Origin: Candidatus Nanopelagicales bacterium
GTDB lineage: Bacteria; Actinomycetota; Actinomycetes; S36-B12; UBA5976
Assembly (NCBI GenBank): GCA_021742025.1
Contig: JAIOWT010000014.1
Location: forward strand, 1 to 16,873
DNA length: 16,873 nt
Reading direction: 5' to 3'
Positions 9,124 to 16,873 of this stretch are shown piece by piece (the first letter of the stretch is position 1; each line of letters starts with the position of its first letter). Below the pieces are notes generated by a model that saw nothing but the letters and a program-made list of their open reading frames with translations, ran no database searches and was not told where the DNA came from. Both the position numbers and the translations under genes were made by a program.

Positions 9124-10086
9124 CTAGCTGGTGACGAGGTTTGGAGCCTGAGTACCAGCAAGGATTGCTAATGCATTTGTTGCGGCAATGTCTGCCATAG
9201 CGGCGCGCGTCTCAACTGTTGCCGATCCCAAATGTGGAATCAATACCGCATTATCAAGTTCAAGCAATCCCGGATGAACTGTAGGTTCATTTTCAAAAAC
9301 ATCTAACCCAGCGCCAGCGATTTCACCAGATTTCAATGCGGCCACCAATGCAGCTTCATCAACAATTGGACCGCGCGCAGTGTTTACCAGGAACGCAGTT
9401 TTCTTCATTCGAGCAAACTGATTCTCACTCATTAAGTGGTGAGTTGCCGGTGAATAAGGACAGTGCAATGACAATATGTCACTGGATTCAATTAGTTCAT
9501 CCATGGTCTTGTACTTGGCATTAAGTTCTTCAACCACATTGTCTTCAAGCGGTGATCGACGAGTGTAAGCAATGTTCATGCCGAATGCCTTGGCTCTGCG
9601 CGCAGTTGCAATTCCGATCTGACCCATACCAACAATTCCAAGTTGGCGACCTTGAAGGCCCATGCCAAGCATGTAGAACATTCCCCATTGCCATGGCGCC
9701 TGGGCGCGAATCACTCGCTCCCCTTCACCTAGACGACGGGTTGCCATCAGAATCAAGGACATCGCGATGTCAGCTGTTGCTTCAGTAAGTACGCCAGGAG
9801 TGTTAGTAACTAGTACGCCACGTTTTTCGCAGGCTGGCACATCAATGTTGTTGTAACCAACGGCAACGTTGGATACGGACTGAAGTTGCGGACCAGCAGC
9901 ATCAAGAAGCTCGTCATCGATTTTTTCAGTCAGCAACGAAACTATCGCATCTGCGCCAGCCACCATTGCCAAAAGTTCGCTACGGGAAATTGCATCATCG
10001 CTTTCCCAAGCCGTCACGTCATGTTCTGCCTTAAGTCGAGCTAGGCCGCCAGCCGGAATCTTGCCAGTTACAACAACCTTCGCCAT
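9124..10086 (-). CDS. D-isomer-specific 2-hydroxyacid dehydrogenase (glyoxylate/hydroxypyruvate reductase-like)
   Basis: A cytosolic NAD(P)H-dependent reductase of 2-keto acids; the closest named activity is glyoxylate/hydroxypyruvate reductase. The 320-residue protein has the nucleotide-binding motif VGMGQIG at 152-158 and the catalytic triad Arg238 (NTARGPIVDE), Glu267 (DVFENEP) and His285 (IPHLGSAT). The substrate loop VGYNNID at about 76-82 and TEATADIAM are also as in the glyoxylate reductase branch. After the second strand of the Rossmann fold the sequence is YTRRSP: basic residues rather than an Asp, which favours NADPH over NADH. The ATG directly follows the aminotransferase stop (no spacing), implying that the two are made together. 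Phosphoglycerate dehydrogenase is less likely because there is no C-terminal ACT domain. Confidence 0.93.
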   Translation of the reverse strand: MAKVVVTGKIPAGGLARLKAEHDVTAWESDDAISRSELLAMVAGADAIVSLLTEKIDDELLDAAGPQLQSVSNVAVGYNNIDVPACEKRGVLVTNTPGVLTEATADIAMSLILMATRRLGEGERVIRAQAPWQWGMFYMLGMGLQGRQLGIVGMGQIGIATARRAKAFGMNIAYTRRSPLEDNVVEELNAKYKTMDELIESSDILSLHCPYSPATHHLMSENQFARMKKTAFLVNTARGPIVDEAALVAALKSGEIAGAGLDVFENEPTVHPGLLELDNAVLIPHLGSATVETRAAMADIAATNALAILAGTQAPNLVTS

Positions 10087-11280
10087 TTATTCAGCGATCC
10101 ATTCACCCATGATCTTGAGGCCATCTGAAATGTCACTGTTATCGATGCCTGAGAAGGCTAACCGAATGTATTGTTCGTTCTCGCCTTCTTGTGGGCGACC
10201 GAAGTGACGGCGTGTGCAGAATGAAACGCCTGTTGCATGCAGGGCTTGCTGGGCAAAGTCGCCAAGGTCAGATATTCCCTTGTTGGCCATCGCTTCTGTT
10301 ACATCAGGGAACAAGTAGAAACCAGCTTCCGGAGTATGAACCTTGACGCCTGGCATTTGGCGAAGTAATTCCAGCGCAGTATCGCGACGCTGCTTCAAAG
10401 TATTAAGCATTACTGGAACACCCGACTGATCGCCAGTTACCGCTTCAACGCCACCGTACTGAACAAAGTGTGTGGTGCAAGATTCATCATTGGTGTTCAG
10501 TTTTGAAATTACATCTGCAATTTCTTTAGGTGCGATAGCTGCACCAAGGCGCCAGCCTGTCATCGCAAACTTCTTAGAGAAGGTGTACAGGATTACAGTG
10601 CGCTCAGCCATGCCAGGAAGTGAAGCGATGGACTTTGATTTTCCTTCGTAGCGCATTTCAAAATATGCTTCGTCGGAAAGTACGTAAAGATTGTTTGCAA
10701 TCGCAATTTCAGCAATCGCTTCACGTTCGGCATCAGTTGATTCTGCGCCGTTTGGATTTTGTAGATCGTTGTAAACGATTGCTTTGGTGCGAGGTGTGAT
10801 CAAAGACTTGATTTGATCAAGATCAATACTGAAACCTGTTCCAGTTGCAATGTAACGGTAAGGCTTTGCGATGCCGCCAAAGTATTCAATCTGGCTTTCG
10901 TAAATTGGGTAACCCGGATTTGGGTAAAGAACTTCATCGCCTGGATTCATGATGGTCTGAATGAACTTGGTGATAACTGGCTTTCCACCAGGCTGAACCA
11001 CAACATTGGAAGCATCAAAACTTAGACCGCGGTCGCCACCGACGTTTGCGGCTAGGGCCTCGCGCAGCTGAGGAATTCCAGCTCCTGGGCAGTAACCGGT
11101 TTTGCCATCTGCGATCGCCTTGTTCATGGCATCGACGATGTTCTGTGAAGTTGGAAGGTTGATATCACCTAAGTGGAACGGGAAGATTCGGTTGCCCTTT
11201 GCACCCCACTCGGCTGCAGCCAAGGAAACTGCGAATGCGGTTTCAGTACCTAAGTTGTCTAAGCGTGTTGCTAAAGCCAT
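10087..11280 (-). CDS. Class I/II PLP-dependent aminotransferase
   Basis: Fold-type I aminotransferase of the aspartate/aromatic/alanine group (COG0436-like), converting an amino acid and a 2-keto acid into the opposite pair. With the ATG at 11280 it is 397 residues. PLP-binding features are the Asn of QNPNG at about 174-178, Asp203 and Tyr206 in SDEAY, Lys236 (Schiff base) in FSKKFAMTGWRLG, and the distal Arg in QYIRLAFSG. I chose the ATG at 11280 over a TTG 12 nt upstream because GGGGAA sits just before the ATG and covers that TTG. Which substrates it uses cannot be decided. Its zero-spacing link to a 2-keto-acid reductase suggests that the keto acid it produces is reduced next, and the nearby ocd places it in an amino-acid catabolic setting. 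Confidence 0.9.
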   Translation of the reverse strand: MALATRLDNLGTETAFAVSLAAAEWGAKGNRIFPFHLGDINLPTSQNIVDAMNKAIADGKTGYCPGAGIPQLREALAANVGGDRGLSFDASNVVVQPGGKPVITKFIQTIMNPGDEVLYPNPGYPIYESQIEYFGGIAKPYRYIATGTGFSIDLDQIKSLITPRTKAIVYNDLQNPNGAESTDAEREAIAEIAIANNLYVLSDEAYFEMRYEGKSKSIASLPGMAERTVILYTFSKKFAMTGWRLGAAIAPKEIADVISKLNTNDESCTTHFVQYGGVEAVTGDQSGVPVMLNTLKQRRDTALELLRQMPGVKVHTPEAGFYLFPDVTEAMANKGISDLGDFAQQALHATGVSFCTRRHFGRPQEGENEQYIRLAFSGIDNSDISDGLKIMGEWIAE

Positions 11281-11394
11281 GAAATTCCCCAAAAAGTCTC
11301 GGTTATTCCTAGTACTTTATCGGCGGATCACTCATCTAGCCATTTCCGAAATTCCAAAGTGTGACCCGAGTCCCCACATCATGAAACTTTGCAG

Positions 11395-11416
11395 AAAAAG
11401 CGCTAAACCGCGCGCT
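11395..11416 (-). terminator. Weak intrinsic-terminator-like hairpin at the end of ocd
   Basis: On the minus strand AGCGC and GCGCT form a five-pair GC-rich stem around an eight-base loop and run straight into a T-tract. The structure overlaps the last codons and stop of ocd. With only five pairs it may attenuate rather than stop transcription into the aminotransferase gene 110 bp downstream. Confidence 0.35.
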
Positions 11417-12452
11417 TCTTTACGGAACGAAGTCGACCACGACCGGTGTGGGTATACAGATCCTTAGGTCCAATTGGGGTTGGAACTAGCTCAATGTCTA
11501 CTCCGATTCCGCGTTGAACACTTTGCTTATAGATGTATTCCAAAGTTGAGAAGTCTTCGATCGCAAAGCCTACGGAATCAAAGATGGTGACTTGCTCGTC
11601 GTTATCGCGGCCCACTTCTTTACCAGCTAGGACTTTCCAGAGGTGATTGACTGGGAAGTCAGCTGGCATCTGTTGGATGTCGCCTTCAATTCGAGTTTGT
11701 GGTTCGAATTCCACGAACACCTTGCCCTGAGTTAACACCCCGGCAGCTAGTTCCGTTTTACCTGGGCAGTCCCCACCAACGCCGTTGAAGTGCATTCCAG
11801 GTTCAACCATTTCTGGCGTAATGATTGTTGCCATGGCTTTATCAGCAGTAATCGTTGTAACGATGTCGGCGCCCTTTACGGCTTCGGCAACTGAATTACA
11901 GTGCACAACTTTGATTCCTTCAAATTCAGCCAAGTTACGAATCAGTTTTTCAGTTGCTTCGGAATCTATATCGAATGCGCGAATTTCGGTGATACCAATT
12001 ACTTTATGAAAGCCAATAGCCTGGAATTCGGCTTGTGCGCCGTTTCCAATAACTGCCATTACCCGCGAGTCTTTTCGAGCAAGTGCGCGAGCGGCCATTA
12101 CAGATGTGGCAGCAGTACGCATTGCTGTTGCCAAAGTTAGTTCGCTTAACAACATTGGATAGCCAGTATCCATATCAGAAAGCACACCAAAGCCCATCAC
12201 GCTAAAAAGATCGTGCTTAATGTTTTCTGGATGCCCATTTACATACTTAAATCCGTAGCGCTCCGCATTCGCAGTCGGCATTAATTCGATAACGCCCTCA
12301 TCATTGTGGGCGCCAAATCGAGCTGCTTTGTCGAACTCTTCCCAGCGCACGAAATTGGCTTCGATAACATCGGCTAGTTCTGCAATGAACTCATCGACTT
12401 CAATAGCCTGAATCAGCTTGGCCATTGCTGGTACATCAACAAAACGAGTCAT
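11403..12452 (-). CDS. ocd: Ornithine cyclodeaminase
   Basis: Converts L-ornithine directly to L-proline and ammonium, using tightly bound NAD; a cytosolic catabolic enzyme. The 349-residue sequence lines up residue by residue with the Pseudomonas putida enzyme as I remember it. Glu56 (VIELMP), Lys69 (FKYVNGHP), Arg112 (MRTAAT) and catalytic Asp228 (VGGDCPGKTEL) are all at the same numbers, and the NAD loop VIGNGAQAEFQ lies at 134-144. This makes it a true cyclodeaminase rather than an alanine or lysine relative (mu-crystallin family). The start is ATG with AGGA about 8 nt upstream. A TAGTTT box at 12470-12475 on the minus strand may be its -10. It is divergent from an Lrp/AsnC gene over 145 bp, the typical arrangement for a regulated amino-acid catabolic gene. 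The aminotransferase gene follows 110 bp downstream. Confidence 0.95.
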   Translation of the reverse strand: MTRFVDVPAMAKLIQAIEVDEFIAELADVIEANFVRWEEFDKAARFGAHNDEGVIELMPTANAERYGFKYVNGHPENIKHDLFSVMGFGVLSDMDTGYPMLLSELTLATAMRTAATSVMAARALARKDSRVMAVIGNGAQAEFQAIGFHKVIGITEIRAFDIDSEATEKLIRNLAEFEGIKVVHCNSVAEAVKGADIVTTITADKAMATIITPEMVEPGMHFNGVGGDCPGKTELAAGVLTQGKVFVEFEPQTRIEGDIQQMPADFPVNHLWKVLAGKEVGRDNDEQVTIFDSVGFAIEDFSTLEYIYKQSVQRGIGVDIELVPTPIGPKDLYTHTGRGRLRSVKKRAV

Positions 12453-12535
12453 GTGGGGATCCTGTTCGTAAACTAATCGTGCGGGAACTCCTAAAAACTA
12501 CTGGATTTGGCTGTCACATAATGCCAACAAATTGC

Positions 12536-12559
12536 GCTAATTAGCACCCATATTTAGCA
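12536..12559. promoter_or_regulatory. Candidate Lrp/AsnC operator in the ocd-asnC intergenic region
   Basis: GCTAATTAGC (12536-12545) is a perfect 10-bp palindrome. Its right half contains TTAGCA (12541-12546), which is repeated at 12554-12559, 13 bp further on. The sites lie just upstream of the probable asnC -10 box, in the 145-bp space shared by two divergent genes. This suits autoregulation and control of ocd by the Lrp-type protein. Binding is inferred from position and symmetry only. Confidence 0.4.
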
Positions 12560-12565
12560 TTTTGA

Positions 12566-12571
12566 TAACAT
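12566..12571 (+). promoter_or_regulatory. -10 box (TAACAT) of the Lrp/AsnC gene
   Basis: TAACAT fits TANNNT and would start transcription near 12578, giving a leader of about 20 nt that contains AGGA 6-8 nt before the ATG at 12598. A -35 box is not clear, which fits an activator- or repressor-controlled promoter. Confidence 0.35.
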
Positions 12572-12597
12572 GAACTTAACGAATTGTTAGGAAAACC

Positions 12598-13020
12598 ATG
12601 GATGATCTAGACCGCGCAATTTTGGCCCAGCTTCGCAAAGATGCTCGAACCTCAATTAGTTCAATCGCCAGTGACCTCAAAGTCGCCCGCGCAACGGTGC
12701 AGCATCGAATCACGCGTCTGGAAAACGATGGCACCATCGTTGGATACACCGTGAAAGTAAATCCCGATTCTTCGCCCAATGTGGTGCGAGCCATCATGTC
12801 TATTTCCACTGAAGGCAACACGGCAAAGTCAGTTGTTACTCGCTTAAGCGGATCGCCAAATGTAGTTGCCGTGCATTCAACAAATGGCAAATGGGATTTG
12901 ATTGCAGACATCCAAGCGGATTCGCTAGAAGAGTTTGATAAAGCAATTAACGAGATTCGAGAAATGAAAGAGATTAGTTCTTCGGAAACAAACTTGTTGC
13001 TTTCAACTTACGCGTTCTAG
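12598..13020 (+). CDS. Lrp/AsnC-family transcriptional regulator
   Basis: A 140-residue amino-acid-responsive DNA-binding protein. The N-terminal winged helix opens with the family-typical LDRAILAQLRKDARTS and has its helix-turn-helix at about 19-51 (SSIASDLKVARATVQHRITRLENDGTI). The RAM/ligand domain covers about 60-138 and includes the GKWDLIADIQ strand and Gly that shape the effector pocket. Such proteins form dimers to octamers and bind amino acids. The neighbour ocd points to ornithine, arginine or proline as the effector, but this is inferred. The start at ATG 12598 is supported by AGGAAAA just upstream. The stop TAG shares bases with that of the convergent DUF1801 gene (CTAG at 13017-13020). 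Confidence 0.93.
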   Translation: MDDLDRAILAQLRKDARTSISSIASDLKVARATVQHRITRLENDGTIVGYTVKVNPDSSPNVVRAIMSISTEGNTAKSVVTRLSGSPNVVAVHSTNGKWDLIADIQADSLEEFDKAINEIREMKEISSSETNLLLSTYAF

Positions 13021-13586
13021 AACTCAGTTTTCTTGTAAGGCTTACCCTTAGCGTCATAAGTCCACCACGTCCCTACTTGAACACCATCTTTAAACTCGCC
13101 ACTTCGCATCAGCGTGCCGTCCTTGCGCCACCATTGCCATGGCCCGTGCAATTCGCCTTTTCGCGTCTTGCCCTTTGACTGCAGAACTGCATTGTCGTAG
13201 TAGCTCAAAACCGGGCCGGCACCCTTGCGAGACTTTTCTTCAATCTGATCAAGGCGAACTCGAATCAACTTCTTTACCAATTCTTTAGGTAGCGGCTTAT
13301 CCAGTGGAAAATGCAAAGATCCTTGAGTCATCTCGTAGTTAGCTAATTCAGTCGAAAGCGCGGTCAGTACGCTGCCGCTAAATGGGAAGTAAGAGTTGTG
13401 CTTCTTATATCCCTCAATGCCACAAATCACTCCACCTTCTACTTCAAAGGCTGGAAGGTTGTAGCTAATGCATTCAGTTGCACCTGGAATTAGGTCCCTA
13501 ATTGTGTCAGCCAGTTTCAATAACACAGTTCGCTGCGGCTCGGGCAAGGTGTTTAACTTGCCATCTACCAAACCAAGTTTTGCCAA
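13017..13586 (-). CDS. DUF1801 domain protein fused to C-terminal MORN-like repeats
   Basis: Function unknown. Residues 1 to about 125 match the DUF1801/YdhG type (LPEPQRTVLLKLADTIRDLIPGATECISYNLPAF, then GYKKHNSYFPFSGSVL, and the LRFPLDKPLP-type ending), a small frataxin-like fold found in bacterial proteins of unclear role. Residues about 135-189 hold two repeats of the MORN-2 style (GELHGPWQWWRKDGTL and GEFKDGVQVGTWWTYDAKG), as in YwqK-like proteins. This is roughly 65 residues longer than a plain DUF1801 protein. The start is TTG at 13586 with GGAG 6 nt upstream; the match to the family N-terminus supports it. There is no signal peptide. It is divergent from the cupin gene and convergent with asnC, so it forms a single-gene unit. 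Confidence 0.8.
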   Translation of the reverse strand: MAKLGLVDGKLNTLPEPQRTVLLKLADTIRDLIPGATECISYNLPAFEVEGGVICGIEGYKKHNSYFPFSGSVLTALSTELANYEMTQGSLHFPLDKPLPKELVKKLIRVRLDQIEEKSRKGAGPVLSYYDNAVLQSKGKTRKGELHGPWQWWRKDGTLMRSGEFKDGVQVGTWWTYDAKGKPYKKTEF

Positions 13587-13672
13587 GGGAAACTCCTGTT
13601 TCTAGTTCTCCACTCCAGCCTATTAAAGATTTTTGATTGGATAGCATGGTGTCAACCTCAGAAAGGCAACTC

Positions 13673-13999
13673 ATGACCAACATCGTTCGCATCGACACAA
13701 ATGCGGAGTTACCCGCTGATCCAGACTCCCCGGGCGAATACTGCGTTACGCCTTTCTTTGGTGAGAATGAAAAGTTCTTTGCGGGTATCTGGTCTGCCGA
13801 TCCCCACTCTCAGGACTTTGACGAATACCCGATGGATGAAGTTTGCGTTGTCCTTGCAGGCAAGATCACGTTAACTGAAGTTGGCAAGGCGCCAGAAATT
13901 TTCACAACAGGTGACGTTTTTGGAATCAAGCGCGGCACCCCGGTTAATTGGACGCAAGAACCTGGAACTCGAAAGATATTTGTGATTCTAGAAAGCTAA
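13673..13999 (+). CDS. Small cupin-domain protein (DUF861/Cupin_3 type)
   Basis: A 108-residue single beta-barrel. The C-terminal half reads as DUF861: DEVCVVLAGKITLTE, then a GDVFGIKRGTPVNWTQEPGTRKIFVIL block in which the GDVF-x-I-x-G and W-x-x-x-x-x-x-RKI features of the family are clear. The usual cupin metal-binding histidines are largely absent, as in many DUF861 proteins, so an enzymatic role is uncertain. I chose the ATG at 13673, which has GAAAGG 6 nt upstream; a TTG at 13637 in the same frame would add 12 residues but has no ribosome binding site. A TAGCAT box at 13642-13647 is a possible -10. The stop overlaps the DoxX stop (CTAA, 13996-13999). Confidence 0.82.
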   Translation: MTNIVRIDTNAELPADPDSPGEYCVTPFFGENEKFFAGIWSADPHSQDFDEYPMDEVCVVLAGKITLTEVGKAPEIFTTGDVFGIKRGTPVNWTQEPGTRKIFVILES

Positions 14000-14409
14000 A
14001 TTGCCTTAGCAAGTTCCCGATTCATGTCCTTATTCAAGGCCCAACACCAGTAGAACAATCCGAACTGCAAAGGCAAGCGAGCAAAAGCAATTAGCGGATC
14101 TGGCATTTCATGATCCATCCAGTCAATTGCCATGTAAATGTTTGCTGGGAAAACTAAAACGAACAATGCAAAGGCAGCCCAAACACCCAGTTGTCTAATC
14201 GGTTTGCCAAACAAAGTCTTTGACATAGGGGCAAACATCATTGCCCCTACTGTTAACTCAGCAGCGCCGCTTAGGTATGTCCAGAATCTTGGTTCGAACG
14301 GCAAAACTGGTGGAACAATTTTGTCGAAACCGGCTGGGGCAACAAAGTGTGCAACGCCAGCCACTAGCAACATGATTCCAAGGCCTCGGCCTGCGGTGTA
14401 TTTGGTCAT
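13996..14409 (-). CDS. DoxX-like integral membrane protein
   Basis: A 137-residue protein with four hydrophobic segments (about 8-25, 44-60, 73-93 and 108-125), the DoxX-like four-helix layout. Typical elements are LLVAGVAHFVAPAGFDKIVPP at the N-terminus, an E in YLSGAAELTVGAMM at the start of the second segment, and FPANIYMAI after the third. The biochemical role of these proteins is not settled; relatives have been tied to redox and thiol-stress systems. It starts at ATG with AGGTGA about 10 nt upstream and lies downstream of the katG terminator, so it has its own promoter (GATACT, 6 nt before the ATG, could act as a -10). Its nearness to katG may be incidental. Confidence 0.82.
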   Translation of the reverse strand: MTKYTAGRGLGIMLLVAGVAHFVAPAGFDKIVPPVLPFEPRFWTYLSGAAELTVGAMMFAPMSKTLFGKPIRQLGVWAAFALFVLVFPANIYMAIDWMDHEMPDPLIAFARLPLQFGLFYWCWALNKDMNRELAKAI

Positions 14410-14460
14410 GATTTAAGTATCACCTAACCGGAGCACATATTCTTATGACACACAACAACT

Positions 14461-14497
14461 AAAAGGGAGGCACCCAATTCTGAGTGCCTCTCTTTTT
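14461..14497 (-). terminator. Rho-independent terminator of katG
   Basis: The stem 14465-14473 pairs with 14484-14492 (nine pairs, one of them G-U) around a ten-base loop. T-tracts flank both sides: four T on the minus strand and five on the plus strand. It lies 12 nt past the katG stop. The symmetry would allow it to work in both directions, although no plus-strand gene runs into it. Confidence 0.85.
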
Positions 14498-14508
14498 AGA
14501 TTGAGTAA

Positions 14509-16689
<2,181 letters not shown>

Positions 16690-16691
16690 TC

Positions 16692-16719
16692 AGTCTACAA
16701 GTGGGGCACGACTACACAA
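16692..16719 (-). promoter_or_regulatory. katG promoter (-35 TTGTGT, -10 TAGACT)
   Basis: On the minus strand TTGTGT (16714-16719) and TAGACT (16692-16697) are separated by 16 bp, a good housekeeping-sigma spacing. Transcription would begin near 16685 and give a leader of about 25 nt containing the katG Shine-Dalgarno. No clear Fur/PerR-type inverted repeat was seen around it. Confidence 0.6.
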
Positions 16720-16730
16720 TTTGAGGGAAT

Positions 16731-16873
16731 TGGTAGACGAGTCGGTCTGTAAGCCGGATTCTGTACGCTTGCGCGCGATGATCATCCATCTGCGATTGTT
16801 GTTACCAACAACCTGTTGCAACCTACCTGCAGGCGTGTGACGGGCAGTCACCTGCTACTTGGTCTTGCTCCGA
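16731..16873 (-). ncRNA. rnpB: RNase P RNA component, 3' part (5' part outside window)
   Basis: Catalytic RNA that matures the 5' ends of tRNAs. Read on the minus strand, the sequence ends with the near-universal bacterial RNase P block ACAGAATCCGGCTTA (complement of 16750-16764), which is the 3' strand of helix P4, followed by CAGACCGACT. Preceding blocks AGATGGATGATCATC and GGAGCAAGACCAAG also look like actinobacterial type A RNase P RNA. About the last 140 nt are present; the gene continues beyond the right edge. The exact 3' end is estimated to within about 10 nt, since the P1 partner strand is not visible. It is on the same strand as katG and directly upstream of its promoter. Confidence 0.92.

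Noticed and set aside
11281..11292. Upstream TTG start for the aminotransferase
   Set aside because: The TTG overlaps the GGGGAA that serves the ATG at 11280, and the extra four residues have no family support.
11293..11402. Missing small gene between the aminotransferase and ocd
   Set aside because: The 110 bp hold only the weak terminator-like hairpin and a possible promoter; no frame with a start and ribosome binding site resembles a protein.
13637..13672. Upstream TTG start for the cupin gene
   Set aside because: It lacks a ribosome binding site and overlaps a likely -10 box; the ATG at 13673 has a good Shine-Dalgarno.

Overview
This window looks like a piece of a small, streamlined, moderately low-GC actinobacterial chromosome. 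The best guess is a relative of the freshwater acI lineage (Nanopelagicales). The evidence is indirect: frequent GTG and TTG starts, TANNNT promoter boxes placed so close to start codons that leaderless mRNAs are expected, almost no intergenic space, an actinobacterial-looking RNase P RNA, and a gene set of KatG, MetF, ABC-F and Lrp/AsnC. No mobile element, CRISPR array, tRNA or phage gene is visible. Lineage is an inference; no phylogeny was run.

Left part (1-4433): the C-terminal end of a MarR-type regulator runs into tgt (tRNA-guanine transglycosylase). tgt is convergent with a YhhQ/DUF165 queuosine-precursor transporter, and the pair together suggests salvage of a 7-deazaguanine for tRNA queuosine. 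Divergent from the transporter is an MFS permease; the 34-bp gap between their start codons holds a perfect 15-bp palindrome. Next comes metF, whose short leader can fold into a long hairpin that contains the Shine-Dalgarno sequence.

Middle (4496-12452): an Uup-like ABC-F ATPase is convergent with a long minus-strand run. Read in transcription order this run is ocd (ornithine cyclodeaminase), class I/II aminotransferase, D-2-hydroxyacid dehydrogenase, GNAT acetyltransferase, argG and an EamA permease. Gaps inside the run are mostly 0-27 bp, so it looks like an amino-acid/nitrogen transcription unit with internal promoters, one of which lies just before argG. An Lrp/AsnC regulator is divergent from ocd and is its probable controller.

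Right part (12598-16873): after asnC come a DUF1801-MORN fusion protein, a small DUF861-type cupin, a DoxX-like membrane protein and a full-length catalase-peroxidase, katG. katG has a good promoter and a downstream terminator. The window ends inside rnpB (minus strand, 3' end present). All four convergent gene pairs here either share stop-codon bases or lie 3 bp apart, which is a strong compaction signature.
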